A stretch of 64,000 bases of DNA from JAUXJB01 sp965226855 (GTDB taxonomy: Bacteria; Myxococcota_A; UBA9160; SZUA-336), in assembly GCA_965226855.1 (NCBI GenBank), contig CBDDEE010000017.1:1-64000 (forward strand), read 5' to 3'. Positions 1 through 8,723 of this stretch are shown here, in pieces; positions within the stretch are counted from its first letter, which is position 1, and every line of letters starts with the position of its first letter. Under the pieces are notes generated by a model that saw only the letters and a program-made list of their open reading frames with translations, was not told where the DNA came from and did no database searches. A program made the translations under genes and the position numbers.

Positions 1-35
1 TCCGTCAGGTCCAGCACGCGATACGGAGAGAGCAT
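1..35 (-). CDS. Family III CoA-transferase, N-terminal fragment cut by the window edge
   Basis: Reading the minus strand from an ATG at 35 gives 11 residues, MLSPYRVLDLT followed by Asp, before the window ends. This matches the usual opening of CaiB/BaiF-type (family III) CoA-transferases, where a short lead is followed by RVLDLT at the first beta strand of the Rossmann-like domain. Such enzymes move CoA between acyl groups, and the gene lies directly downstream, on the same strand, of two acyl-CoA dehydrogenases. With so few residues visible the call rests on the N-terminal motif and context. Confidence 0.45.
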   Translation of the reverse strand, partial: MLSPYRVLDLT

Positions 36-101
36 GGCTTCCCTCTCGGGCTGCAGCTACCAGGTGCCATTCTACACGAGGCCCGACCCGCCCGGGGATC
101 G

Positions 102-1358
102 CTAACTCGCCGGCGTAGCCAGGTTCTTCGGGACGTCGCGGAACGAGCGACCGATGTCGACGGCGGGCTCTCTCGGTAAGCCGAGGACGCGCTCGGAGAT
201 GATGTTGTGCTGAATCTCGTCGGTGCCGCCGGCGATCGACTGGGCTGGTACCGAGATCAGGATCTCGGCGATGATGCCGTCCATTGCGCCGTCACTTCCC
301 GAGAGCATCGCATCTGCACCGGAGATCAGCGTATGTACCTGTGCGGCGGCGCGCGCGACGTTGCTGCTGCAGAGCTTGCCGATGGAGCCCTCGGCGCCTG
401 GGGGCCTTCCGAGCTGGCGTGCTGCCTTCGCGCGCTGGGCGGTCCACCCGGAGGCGCGAGTCAGTGCGAGCAGCTTTGCGATCGCCTGGCGTACCACCGG
501 ATCGGTGTTCTTGCCGGTTGCCTTTGCACGTTCCACGACGAGCTCGGGACGCCCCGCGCGCTGCGGATACCAGGTGTAAGGCTCCATGAGATCGGCGAGC
601 TCCGCGCGGTACTCGTCGACAGCGCGACCGCTCCCCTTTGGGGAGCGGCCCATACTGCCGGCCAGGCGCCGCTCGTGCGCCAGGGTTGCGAGGGCGACGG
701 TCCAGCCGTTCCCGACCTCGCTGATCACGTCATCCGCTCGGATGCGCGCGTCGGTCATGAAGACCTCGTTGAAGGATGCGTACCCGTTCATCTGGCGGAG
801 TGGTCGTACGACCACACCCGGCTGGTCCATCTCGAGCGCGAAGTAGGTGATGCCGCGATGTTTGCTCACATCCCAGTTCGTTCTTGCGAGCAGCATTCCG
901 TAGCGCGCGTGGTGCGCGCTCGTGTTCCAGACTTTCTGGCCGTTGATGATCCACTCGTCGCCGTCGAAGTCCGCCCTGGTGGTCAAGCCAGCAAGGTCCG
1001 AGCCGCTGCCGGGCTCGCTGAAGAGCTGGCACCACGTGTGATCGCCGGTGAGGATCGGCCGCAGCAGGCGGCTCTTCAGTTCCTCCGATCCGTGCTCGAG
1101 AATCGTTACGGCAGCCAGACCCACGCCACCCACTCCTGGAACGCCGACGGCCCCAACGCGGCGGAACTCCTCGCTCACGATGTCTCCGAGCGCCAGGGGC
1201 AGGCCGCGTCCGAACCACTCCACTGGCCAGGTCGGGCAGGCCCATCCCGAGTCTGCGAGCAGGTCCCGCCAGTCCCGGAGACTCATCTCCGGCTTCCAGT
1301 TCGCCTCGAGCCAGGCGCGAACCTCGTTGCGTACACTTTCCTCGGTTGGCTCGCTCAT
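102..1358 (-). CDS. Acyl-CoA dehydrogenase (larger subunit of a probable pair)
   Basis: 418 residues with the full acyl-CoA dehydrogenase fold: helical N-terminus, middle beta domain with the FAD/substrate motif FSEPGSGSDLAG at about 113-124, and the C-terminal helical domain ending in GGTDEIQ at about 377-383, typical of the last FAD-contacting segment. It should oxidise an acyl-CoA to the 2-enoyl-CoA and pass electrons to an electron-transfer flavoprotein. It follows a second acyl-CoA dehydrogenase (1379-2509) by 20 bp on the same strand, so the two are probably one operon. Unequal adjacent pairs of this kind form heterotetramers in steroid side-chain degradation (FadE28-FadE29 type); this assignment is inference, and the substrate cannot be read from sequence. 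Confidence 0.93.
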   Translation of the reverse strand: MSEPTEESVRNEVRAWLEANWKPEMSLRDWRDLLADSGWACPTWPVEWFGRGLPLALGDIVSEEFRRVGAVGVPGVGGVGLAAVTILEHGSEELKSRLLRPILTGDHTWCQLFSEPGSGSDLAGLTTRADFDGDEWIINGQKVWNTSAHHARYGMLLARTNWDVSKHRGITYFALEMDQPGVVVRPLRQMNGYASFNEVFMTDARIRADDVISEVGNGWTVALATLAHERRLAGSMGRSPKGSGRAVDEYRAELADLMEPYTWYPQRAGRPELVVERAKATGKNTDPVVRQAIAKLLALTRASGWTAQRAKAARQLGRPPGAEGSIGKLCSSNVARAAAQVHTLISGADAMLSGSDGAMDGIIAEILISVPAQSIAGGTDEIQHNIISERVLGLPREPAVDIGRSFRDVPKNLATPAS

Positions 1359-1378
1359 TGCCGTGTCCTCACCATCTG

Positions 1379-2509
1379 TCAGATCCCCGAATGCTGCGCG
1401 AAGCGCTCGCGGTGATACGTCGGATCGCCCAGGAAGACCTCCGAGCCCTTGGCGCGCCTAAAGTAGAGGTGGGCGTCGTTCTCCCAGGTGAAGCCGACGC
1501 CCCCGTGAATCTGGATGTTCTCGGCTGCAGCTTGCCGGTAGGTGTCGGAGACGAGCGCCTTGGCGAGCGCAGCGAGGGCCGGTAGCTCCTCGTCACCCTC
1601 CGAGACGGCCGCCGCTGCGTAGTAGGCAGCCGACTTGGCGAGCTCGACCTCGATCAACATGTCCGCGCACTTGTGCTTGATCGCCTGGAACGAGCCGATC
1701 GGGCGGCCGAACTGCACGCGCTCCTTCGCGTACTCGACCGAGGTTTCGAGCAGCTTCTGCGCGCCACCGACCATCTCGTTTGCGAGGGCGATGGAGGCCA
1801 GATCGAGCGTTCTCTCGAGCGCGGCCGCGCCGTCTCCGAGCTCGCCCAGGAGCTCTCCCTGCACCCCTGAGAATTCGAGACGTGCCTGCTTGCGCGTGGC
1901 ATCGACCGTCGAGAGCACTCGGCGCGTGAGTCCACTCGCATCGCCCAGGACCGTGAGGAAGGAGAGGCCGTCGTTTCCGCTGGACCCGGGAGCGCGCGCC
2001 ACGACAACAACCAGGTCCGCCGTGTGACCGTCGAGCACAAGTGTCTTCACGCCATCGAGCCGGAAGCTCCCGTTTGCCGGAGTTGCGGTGAGCTCGACAC
2101 CCGAGGCGTCCCAGCGTCCGCTGGGCTCGCTGAGCGCTAGGGTCGCGATGGTCTCACCGGCTGCAATCGCGGGGAGAAGCTCTTTCTTTCGGGTCTCGTT
2201 GGCCCCGTTCAGGATCGCGTTCGCGGCGAGCGCGATCGAGCCGAAGTAGGGAGCGCAGAGCAACGCCCGCCCCATCTCCTCGAGAACGATGCAGAGCTCG
2301 ACAAAGCTGAAGCCCTGTCCGTCGTACTCCTCGGGGACATGGACGGCCGCCAGGCCGAGATCCTCGCTCAGCTGCCTCCAGACCTCACGGTCGTAGCCAC
2401 TGGTCGTCTCCATCAGCCGACGGACTTCGGCCGGCGGCGACTTGTCCTCCAGGAAGCTTCGGACGACCCGGCGGAGCTCCTCCTGCTCGTCGGAGAAGCT
2501 GAAATGCAT
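1379..2509 (-). CDS. Acyl-CoA dehydrogenase (smaller subunit of a probable pair)
   Basis: 376 residues starting MHFSFSDEQEEL, the usual opening of the family. The FAD-contacting loop is reduced to ALSEPSGRWD (about 125-134) in place of the longer SEPxxGSD motif. The C-terminal domain keeps the QIHGGVGFTWE stretch (about 333-343). Divergence of the flavin loop fits a subunit that works only with a partner, here the 418-residue protein directly downstream. The ATG has a purine-rich stretch (ggagagcct) just upstream on the minus strand. The gene is first in the minus-strand group; its upstream region ends 55 bp away at an insertion sequence. Confidence 0.92.
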   Translation of the reverse strand: MHFSFSDEQEELRRVVRSFLEDKSPPAEVRRLMETTSGYDREVWRQLSEDLGLAAVHVPEEYDGQGFSFVELCIVLEEMGRALLCAPYFGSIALAANAILNGANETRKKELLPAIAAGETIATLALSEPSGRWDASGVELTATPANGSFRLDGVKTLVLDGHTADLVVVVARAPGSSGNDGLSFLTVLGDASGLTRRVLSTVDATRKQARLEFSGVQGELLGELGDGAAALERTLDLASIALANEMVGGAQKLLETSVEYAKERVQFGRPIGSFQAIKHKCADMLIEVELAKSAAYYAAAAVSEGDEELPALAALAKALVSDTYRQAAAENIQIHGGVGFTWENDAHLYFRRAKGSEVFLGDPTYHRERFAQHSGI

Positions 2510-2568
2510 GAGGCTCTCCTCCTGGGTGCCATTCTATCTCAATCGGGCAGCTCGAGGGGGCGGACTAG

Positions 2569-4008
2569 GAGAGTGACCCAAGATTCGGGTGGGCGGAGGT
2601 GATTGTAGCGAGGGCCCCCAACTGGACGTGGAGCGATGTACGGGCCAACGGGGGTCCGAGGTAGCCGGTAGATGTCGATCTACACAGATATGCGTCAGAT
2701 CCAGGGCCTGACGTGCGCGAAACGGGTCCGCACCCGCCCGATCACGCCATCTGCGCTCGGCAGAGCGCCATCACGTTGAAGCCCGAGCACACCAGGTCCC
2801 ACTCTCCCGTCACCTTCTCCTGGCCGCGCAGCATGAAGCGCCGAAACCGCTGTCGTGCCTTGATCTCGGCAAACGGCCGCTCCGCCTGGGTCTTCCGCTG
2901 CGCGTAGCGTTGCTGGGCCCAGGGCAGTCGTAAGATCCGGTGCATCCGCTGCGCCCGGGCTCCCTTGGGCCAGCGGGACGACTTCCGCCCGCGGACCGCG
3001 ATCAACGCCTGTTGTCCCCGCCGTTCCAACGCCTTCAGGTTCGACTCGCTCAGGTACCCGTTGTCGGCCAGCAGAATCTCCGCTCGCTGACTCGTGTTCG
3101 TCTCGATTGCCTCGACCATGGGCTCCAACTGCTCGTAGTCATTGGCCTTCTCTGTCAGCTCGTTCGCCACGATCAGGCCGTCCTCACTCGTCGCCAGCTG
3201 CGCGTTGTAGCAGTACTGCAAGGATCCCTCGGTCTTCATCATGTTCGCTTCGGGGTCCGCGAAGCTCTTCTGGTGCTTCGCTTCGAGCTTCTCCCCCTTC
3301 TCCCGCTCCAGCTGCTCCCGGGCCGCTCGGATCCGCTCCCGTCGTCGCTCGCGCAGCTGTAGCTCTTCTGGAAGCCCACCTCCGCCATCGTCGTCCCCGT
3401 GCTCTTGCTCTTCCGCAGCGTTGAGCTCGTCCATCTGCGCCACGATCTGCTCGATCTCGTCGCTCAGCTGATCCTCCGCCTCCAGCATCCGCGCGTGGCT
3501 CATCGCCTTGGACCGCGACGTGTTCGCCCGGATCTTCGTGCCGTCTACCGCCACCTGCCCGAGCTTCACAAGCCCCATCGCCTGCGCCACCTTCAGCGTC
3601 TGCAAGAACACCTCTCGGAAGTCCCTGTGGTGACGGTCCCGGAATCGGTTGATCGTCCGGAAGTTCGGTCGTAGCCCAGCCGCGAGGTAGCGAAACCGCA
3701 GGTCGTAGTGCAGCCGTCGCGCAAGCTCCCGCCCGCTGTACACGCCCACGACCGCCCCCAGAAGCCACAGCTTCAACAGCATCCGAGGCGGGAAGGCTCG
3801 CTCTCCACGCCGGCGATACCGCTTCTCGAACCGCCGCAGATCCAGCGACTCCACCAAATCGTCGATGAACAGCGCCGGATCCGATGGATCCAGAGCCTCC
3901 CCCACGTGCGCCGGTAGCAGCTCGCCCTGCTGCGGCACATACGCCTTGAACATGACCTCTTCCCCCACGCTCCCAAGTTAGCCAATAAGGGAATCTTGGG
4001 TCACTCTC
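2569..4008 (-). mobile_element. IS1182-like insertion sequence (element A), complete
   Basis: The element is 1440 bp, with terminal inverted repeats starting GAGAGTGACCCAAGATTC at the left and ending in the exact complement at the right. Counting the flanking CTAG (2565-2568 and 4009-4012), the match is a perfect 22 bp on each side. CTAG on both ends is read as a 4-bp target duplication. It carries one transposase (2742-3968, minus). The 173 bp between the left end and the transposase stop codon are non-coding and rich in inverted repeats. The right-hand CTAG is shared with the next element. A 166-bp piece of the left end recurs after lon at 54092-54257. Confidence 0.9.
2742..3968 (-). CDS. 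IS1182-like DDE transposase
   Basis: 408 residues, intact. An N-terminal DUF772-type helical domain (about 15-120) is followed by the DDE catalytic core: first Asp in VAVDGTKIRANTS (D142), second in LADNGYLSE (D302), and the acidic residue in the QAERPFAEIK segment (E363/E368), followed by the conserved RRFMLRGQEKV. A highly charged, low-complexity insert (about 165-235, EEQEHGDDDGGGG region) separates the first two catalytic segments, as is usual for IS1182 members, which are long relatives of IS5. Nothing indicates inactivation. Confidence 0.93.
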   Translation of the reverse strand: MGEEVMFKAYVPQQGELLPAHVGEALDPSDPALFIDDLVESLDLRRFEKRYRRRGERAFPPRMLLKLWLLGAVVGVYSGRELARRLHYDLRFRYLAAGLRPNFRTINRFRDRHHRDFREVFLQTLKVAQAMGLVKLGQVAVDGTKIRANTSRSKAMSHARMLEAEDQLSDEIEQIVAQMDELNAAEEQEHGDDDGGGGLPEELQLRERRRERIRAAREQLEREKGEKLEAKHQKSFADPEANMMKTEGSLQYCYNAQLATSEDGLIVANELTEKANDYEQLEPMVEAIETNTSQRAEILLADNGYLSESNLKALERRGQQALIAVRGRKSSRWPKGARAQRMHRILRLPWAQQRYAQRKTQAERPFAEIKARQRFRRFMLRGQEKVTGEWDLVCSGFNVMALCRAQMA

Positions 4009-4012
4009 CTAG

Positions 4013-5283
4013 CAGGCTGCGGAGAAAGTGACTGGGTTGGGCGGGACGCCTCTGACGGGAGGCGTGCCGAGCAGGGAGAGGGATCGCCGTTCCCGGTACG
4101 AACCGGTTCGGTGTCGCACGGGTAGATCTTGCGGGATCATGAGCTATGTCGCCTCCAACAGGTTGCGGATACGGACCAGGTTGTAGGCCGCAGCAGTGAA
4201 GGTGAAGACCCAGCCGACCCGATCCGTGCCCCGGTGCCGGGTCTTGCGCATCAAGCCCACCGTCTTCATCCAGCCAAACACCTCCTCCACCCGTTTGCGG
4301 AAGCGCTGGCTCACCTCGTAGCCCGGGTGTCCTGTGGTCCTTCGATCGATCGCGCTTCGGCGGTTCGTCGTGTTCTGTGCCACGTGCGGGGTAACGCTCC
4401 AGGCCCGAAGCGCCTGCACAAAGCTCTTGGCGTCGTAGCCCTTGTCTCCAGCCAGGGTGATCCGGCGAGCGCCCCCCAGACCCAGCACCATCTCGAGAGC
4501 CGCTTCGCGCTCCGCATACCCCGACGCCTGAGTGAGCTTCGCCGCCACCACCAGGCCGTTGCGGTTCTCCGTCACGACGTGTCCCTGATACGCGAGCCGC
4601 GCGCCCTGGCCCCTCATCCCCGCCAGTCGGGCGTCCGGATCCGTCCTCGACGCATGCGTCTGGTTGCTCCGCTTCTCGCCCCGGAAGTTGACCGTCGGGT
4701 TGCCCGGGTCGTCATCGTCCCTGCGCTTCTCGTCCTTGCGCACGAAGCTCTTCTGGCTCGCCCACGCCTCGATCAGCGTCCCGTCCACCGTGAAGTGCTC
4801 CGATGACACCAACCCCTCCGACTCCGCCTGCGCCAGCACCGCCTCGAAGAAATGCTGAGCGATCTCGCCCTTCAGCAGCCGTTCCCGATTCTTGGTGAAC
4901 ACCGTCGCGCTGAACACCTCATCGTCCAGCTCCAGGCCCACGAACCAGCGGTAGAGCAGGTTGTAGTCGATCTGCTCGATCAGCTGGCGCTCGCTCCGGA
5001 TCGTGTACAGCACCTGCAACAGCAGCGCCCGCAACAGCTGCTCCGGCGGGACCGACGGTCGGCCGACCCCTTTGGCGTAGATACCATCGAAGCGTCGCGA
5101 CAGCTGCTCCAGCGCCGCGTCCACCAGTCGCCGGATCGCTCGAAGCGGATGGTCCTCGGGAATCCGGGACTCCAGCGATACGTAGCTGAAGATCCCACCC
5201 TGGAGCGTCTGCGGTCCTCTCACATCTCCCCCTTGGGGCTTCCCTCAAAGGTACCCTTCGATGAGGAGTTTTTCAGCAGCCTG
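4013..5283 (-). mobile_element. IS5-like insertion sequence (element B), copy 1
   Basis: The element is 1271 bp, flanked by CTAG at 4009-4012 and 5284-5287. The imperfect terminal inverted repeats begin CAGGCTGCGGAGAAAGT (left) and CAGGCTGCTGAAAAACT (right end, complement). The transposase is on the minus strand. It abuts element A with only one CTAG between them, so one element inserted into the target duplication of the other. The right-hand CTAG contains the TAG stop codon of the methyltransferase-like gene at 5284-6042. A second copy of identical length and identical transposase, in opposite orientation, is at 32598-33868. Confidence 0.93.
4144..5223 (-). CDS. IS5-family transposase (copy 1)
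   Basis: 359 residues from a GTG at 5223 with GGGGGAGAT just upstream. The N-terminal DUF772-like domain (about 15-120) precedes the DDE core: D147 in HFTVDGTLIEAW, D260 in LAGDKGYDAKSF, and the acidic residue in RKRVEEVFGWMK (E313/E314), followed by an aromatic-rich helical tail. The translated sequence is identical to that of the copy at 32658-33737, so the two copies separated recently. It appears intact and potentially active. Confidence 0.95.
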   Translation of the reverse strand: MRGPQTLQGGIFSYVSLESRIPEDHPLRAIRRLVDAALEQLSRRFDGIYAKGVGRPSVPPEQLLRALLLQVLYTIRSERQLIEQIDYNLLYRWFVGLELDDEVFSATVFTKNRERLLKGEIAQHFFEAVLAQAESEGLVSSEHFTVDGTLIEAWASQKSFVRKDEKRRDDDDPGNPTVNFRGEKRSNQTHASRTDPDARLAGMRGQGARLAYQGHVVTENRNGLVVAAKLTQASGYAEREAALEMVLGLGGARRITLAGDKGYDAKSFVQALRAWSVTPHVAQNTTNRRSAIDRRTTGHPGYEVSQRFRKRVEEVFGWMKTVGLMRKTRHRGTDRVGWVFTFTAAAYNLVRIRNLLEAT

Positions 5284-6042
5284 CTAGGGGCTGCGCAGCT
5301 TCAGGAGGAAGCGGTCCGTATTTCCGCGCACGCTGGGGTCGAAGACGCCCTTGGTTCGATCGTCGGAAGGGCTGCGGAGCATCTCGCTCGTTGCTTCCAC
5401 CTCGAATCCGGCTGCTTCGACGGCCTCGATGACCAACTGCTCCTCGATGCGATGCAGCTTCGCGTTGTCCACGCCCGAGTCTCCGAGGTGGTCGATGATG
5501 CCGAACACACCGCCCGGCTTGAGCAGCGTGCGAATCGTCCCGAGCCAGGCTGTCGCCGCAGCGGGATCGTTGTTGTAGACGTCGTGGAAGTTCAGGCCGG
5601 TGATGGCAGCGTCGAGCGAGTGCGGCTCCAATCCGGCGTCCGCCAGGGCTGTGTCCAGTCGGACGACGTTCGCCAGTCTGTCGTCCGCGAGGCGGGCGGT
5701 CATTGCCTTGTCGTTCGCGCCATCACGAAATTGCAGCACGCGCGGCGGGTTCTGCGCGTAGACGGTCCCGGAGGAACCTACCGTGAGAGACAGGACCTCG
5801 GTGTAGTAGCCGCTCGCGGCGATCAGGTCGATGACGCTCATCCCCTTCGCGATTCCGAGGAAGCGGATGACGTCTGCGGGCTTGCGGCCCGCATCCCGCT
5901 TCCTGTCCGCTTCGGAGCGGGAGGCATCGGCGAGCGCCGTGCTCAGCGGGTCCGAGGACGTATGCGAGTCCGCCTGCGCGGATTTGATACCTCCCGCTAC
6001 GAGGATCAGTGTGAGCGATGTCGTAAGGGCGATTGACCTCAT
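5284..6042 (-). CDS. Exported class I methyltransferase-like protein (COG4798-like)
   Basis: 252 residues. An N-terminal signal peptide (about 1-24, ending AQA before Asp) suggests export, unusual for an S-adenosylmethionine enzyme but known for the COG4798 'predicted methyltransferase' group. The Rossmann core is recognisable: the first strand motif reads MSVIDLIAASGYYTEVL (about 68-84), where the usual D-x-GxGxG is replaced by IAASGYYT, and a later strand LLKPGGVFGIIDH marks motif post-III. SAM binding and activity are therefore uncertain. The TAG stop lies inside the CTAG target of the adjacent IS, so insertion left the reading frame complete. It is divergent from the gene at 6122. Confidence 0.75.
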   Translation of the reverse strand: MRSIALTTSLTLILVAGGIKSAQADSHTSSDPLSTALADASRSEADRKRDAGRKPADVIRFLGIAKGMSVIDLIAASGYYTEVLSLTVGSSGTVYAQNPPRVLQFRDGANDKAMTARLADDRLANVVRLDTALADAGLEPHSLDAAITGLNFHDVYNNDPAAATAWLGTIRTLLKPGGVFGIIDHLGDSGVDNAKLHRIEEQLVIEAVEAAGFEVEATSEMLRSPSDDRTKGVFDPSVRGNTDRFLLKLRSP

Positions 6043-6121
6043 GGAAGCCTTCTCCTCGTTTTCGTGATGGTTGCTTCGGCCACCCTCGGGAGTGTATCTG
6101 ATGCGCAGTTGGAGGTGTGAA

Positions 6122-6622
6122 ATGACGCACTGGACATCGGTTCTGCTCGTGGTTGCTGCGCTCCTGCCACGTGCTGCCCTTTCCGCAGACTCGGAGCAGC
6201 TGCTGATCGAGGACGAGTGTAGGAAGCTGGGCGTCCGCTATGCCCAGTACATCGACCTGGGAGATGCGAGAAAGGTCGCCGATCTGTTCGCTGAGGATGG
6301 CGTGTGGCAGACCTCGACATCAACCTATACCGGGGCGGAGGAGATCCAGAGCGCTCTCCGCGCGTTCCAGGAGAGCGCTGGCGTAGTTCGGCACGTCATC
6401 ACGAACCAGCTCGTAACATTGATCAGCGAGCGCCGGGCGACTGGGGTGTCGTACTTCACGCTGTACGTGGCTCAGGACAGGGGCGATGGAAAGCCCGCTT
6501 CGCTGGCCGGCCAACCGATCATGGTCGGCGTCTACGAGGATGAGTACGTCCTGACCAAAGCGGGCTGGCGTTTCGCGCGCCGTGTTTCTCGCCCCGGCTT
6601 GGTCAGGTCGGACGAGGACTAG
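6122..6622 (+). CDS. Exported SnoaL/NTF2-like protein
   Basis: 166 residues from an ATG at 6122 with GGAGGTG 4-10 bases upstream; an upstream in-frame start is rejected because it lacks a ribosome site and would bury the signal peptide (about 1-21, ending ALSA). The mature part has the cone-shaped NTF2-like pattern: a helix with YAQYIDLGDARKVADLFAED, then paired strands including VRHVITNQLV and the terminal WRFARRVSRPG. Family members include steroid isomerases, polyketide cyclases and non-catalytic ligand binders. An exported member close to acyl-CoA catabolic genes might bind a hydrophobic substrate; that is speculation. Confidence 0.8.
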   Translation: MTHWTSVLLVVAALLPRAALSADSEQLLIEDECRKLGVRYAQYIDLGDARKVADLFAEDGVWQTSTSTYTGAEEIQSALRAFQESAGVVRHVITNQLVTLISERRATGVSYFTLYVAQDRGDGKPASLAGQPIMVGVYEDEYVLTKAGWRFARRVSRPGLVRSDED

Positions 6623-6628
6623 CGTCTC

Positions 6629-8548
6629 TCAGCGGCCGAGCCACTCCCGACGTCTAGGTATATCCGCGGTGAACACGCGCTCCATGGCGATCACACCGCC
6701 GTCGATCAGCTCCTGCATCTCAGCGTCAGTCGGCCCGGTGACGCGGCCTCGATAGATCAGCACGCGGGTTACCCCACGGTGATCGTCGGCCCTCCAGGTG
6801 GCTGGAGAGCACACGCCTTCGAGGCCCGCAGGCACCCAGTCCTCTTTCTGGTACATCGCTCGCTTGATGTTTGGGCCGCTCAAGCCCCCGTTCGTGTCTG
6901 TCCACTCCATGGCCTCCTTGAGGTAGAAGAAGGAGCAGATCCCGCGTACGTAGTGAACGGAGCGATACTTCCGCTGGTCGGGGTCCGACATCCTCGAGAC
7001 CTCGCGGACCGTGTACATGCCAGGCACCTCGTCGCCCCACCGGGCCGTGGTCATTACCCAGACCACGCCGTCGGCTGCCTCGCCGGCCCTCTGCATGACA
7101 GTCTCGTCGTAGCCCCAGATGTTCGACATGAACTGGGTCTCCACCCCGATCGCATGGCACGACTGGAGCAGCTGAGTCACCGAATCGTTGAGATTGGCGA
7201 GAAACGCGTAGTCTGCCTCGATTTCCTGCAGCCGCATGCACTGAGGGGTGAAGTCCTCCGGGACCAGGGAGAACACGATGGCAGGCATCACCTGAAAGCC
7301 GAGCTCGCGGGCGTATTCTTCGCACGCCTTCCTCGGTGCGTTCGGGTAGGGTTGATTGTCGCCCATGTGCACGTAGCGGGGGTTGCGAGCGTCCCCGCTC
7401 GTCTGCCAGTCCGCGCGGGCCCATTCGACAAGACCGCGACAGGCGTCAGAGTACGTTGGCCCGTAGAAGAAGTTGAACGGTGCTGCCCGTCCTCCGCCCC
7501 TACCGGTGGGGTCGGTGAGCGAGGCAGCATAGGCGGCCGAGAAGTACGGAACCTGGTCGGTGGTGACGAAGCCCACCAGGGCTTCCGCGACCGCCGTTCC
7601 CCAGCCGGTGATCGCATAGGGGTGTTGTGTCTGCCACTTCCGGTAGCCCGCAAGCGCCCGCGGGACCAGATAGGAGGTCTGGACGGTATCCAGATCGATC
7701 AGCTTCCCGTTGATCCCGCCGTTGGCGTTGATCCAGTTCGAGGCGTCGATGGTGGCCTGACCGTAGTCTTGCCCGCCACTGCCGGAGATCCCAGTGAAGT
7801 CGACGAGATGGCCTACCAGCAGATAGGCGCCGGGCGCGGCCGTTACAGAGGCAGCTCGTTGCATCGAATCGGTGCGGACGGTGGTCTCCGAGCTCGCCCG
7901 GCCGAAGGAGAGCCAGGTCGCGAGCGCGCCTCCAGCCAGGCCGAGCGCGAGAAGCATCGCAGCGAGGGCCCCATTCCTCCTCCAGGCCCCCATCCTCTTG
8001 GGCGCGCGGGTCTCGGCCGCGTCTAAGCGGACCCGGTACACGCTCACGGGCTTGGCGATGTTCTTGACCTGCTGCTGGCCCAGGAAGTCGAAGCCCAGAT
8101 CGAGCTTTCCCTCGATCGCGTCGAAGACGGGGCTCGAGACGCAGATGCCACCTTCGTCGGCGAGTGCCTCCAGGCGCGCCGCGATGTTCACCCCGTCGCC
8201 GTAGATCGTTCCGTCAGTCTCCTCGATGACATCGCCCAGGTTCACACCGATCCGGAACTCCATGCGGCGTTCTGGCGGGAGCTCCAGGTTCCGACCTCTG
8301 ACGACCTGCTGGATCTCGGTCGCGCACTTCACGGCTTCTACGGCGCTTGGGAAGTCGGCGAGGATGTTGTCGCCTGGGGCGTCGACGACGCGGCCTTTGT
8401 GGCGTGTGATCACGCGCGCGATGGCGGCGCGGTACTCGATCAGCGTGGCTACCGTAGCCTGCTCGTCGTCGCCCATCAGACGCGAGTAGCCGACCACGTC
8501 GGCGCTCATGATCGCTGCGAGCTTGCGTTCGCCCTTCTCGCCAGCCAA
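6629..8548 (-). CDS. Class III adenylate/guanylate cyclase fused to a periplasmic amide-type ligand-binding domain
   Basis: 639 residues in three parts. Residues 10-175 form a class III nucleotidyl cyclase: metal-binding D17 (SADVVGYSRLMGDDE) and D60 (APGDNILADF), and the GDGVNIAARLEAL segment with N121 and R125, the transition-state pair. Residues about 193-213 are a single membrane helix. Residues about 240-625 match the Leu/Ile/Val-binding, Peripla_BP_6 fold (YLLVGHLVDFTGISGSGGQ opening; GLVEWARADW and NIWGYDETVMQRAGEAADG further on). Predicted topology is cyclase inside, sensor domain in the periplasm, giving a one-protein receptor that couples an extracellular small molecule to cyclic nucleotide synthesis. 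The divergent neighbour is an oligopeptide-binding lipoprotein. Confidence 0.9.
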   Translation of the reverse strand: MAGEKGERKLAAIMSADVVGYSRLMGDDEQATVATLIEYRAAIARVITRHKGRVVDAPGDNILADFPSAVEAVKCATEIQQVVRGRNLELPPERRMEFRIGVNLGDVIEETDGTIYGDGVNIAARLEALADEGGICVSSPVFDAIEGKLDLGFDFLGQQQVKNIAKPVSVYRVRLDAAETRAPKRMGAWRRNGALAAMLLALGLAGGALATWLSFGRASSETTVRTDSMQRAASVTAAPGAYLLVGHLVDFTGISGSGGQDYGQATIDASNWINANGGINGKLIDLDTVQTSYLVPRALAGYRKWQTQHPYAITGWGTAVAEALVGFVTTDQVPYFSAAYAASLTDPTGRGGGRAAPFNFFYGPTYSDACRGLVEWARADWQTSGDARNPRYVHMGDNQPYPNAPRKACEEYARELGFQVMPAIVFSLVPEDFTPQCMRLQEIEADYAFLANLNDSVTQLLQSCHAIGVETQFMSNIWGYDETVMQRAGEAADGVVWVMTTARWGDEVPGMYTVREVSRMSDPDQRKYRSVHYVRGICSFFYLKEAMEWTDTNGGLSGPNIKRAMYQKEDWVPAGLEGVCSPATWRADDHRGVTRVLIYRGRVTGPTDAEMQELIDGGVIAMERVFTADIPRRREWLGR

Positions 8549-8723
8549 CCGATGCTACCTGTAGCCAGGTCCAGACAAGACGCGGCCATGGTACGTGGCG
8601 CTGCGGAGACCAGCAACGCCGGTTCCGCGCTATTCTGAATCCCCGTTCGTGCCGCGCAGGACCTTGCGGGTGACAAGACAGAAGGGACCGGCGGGCGTTT
8701 GATTTGCGGGTAGATTGCTTGCG

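Noticed and set aside
207..1415. Long plus-strand reading frame (402 codons) opposite the acyl-CoA dehydrogenase genes
   Set aside because: It is the antisense of two clearly recognisable genes. In high-GC DNA the opposite frame stays open, and its product has no family features.
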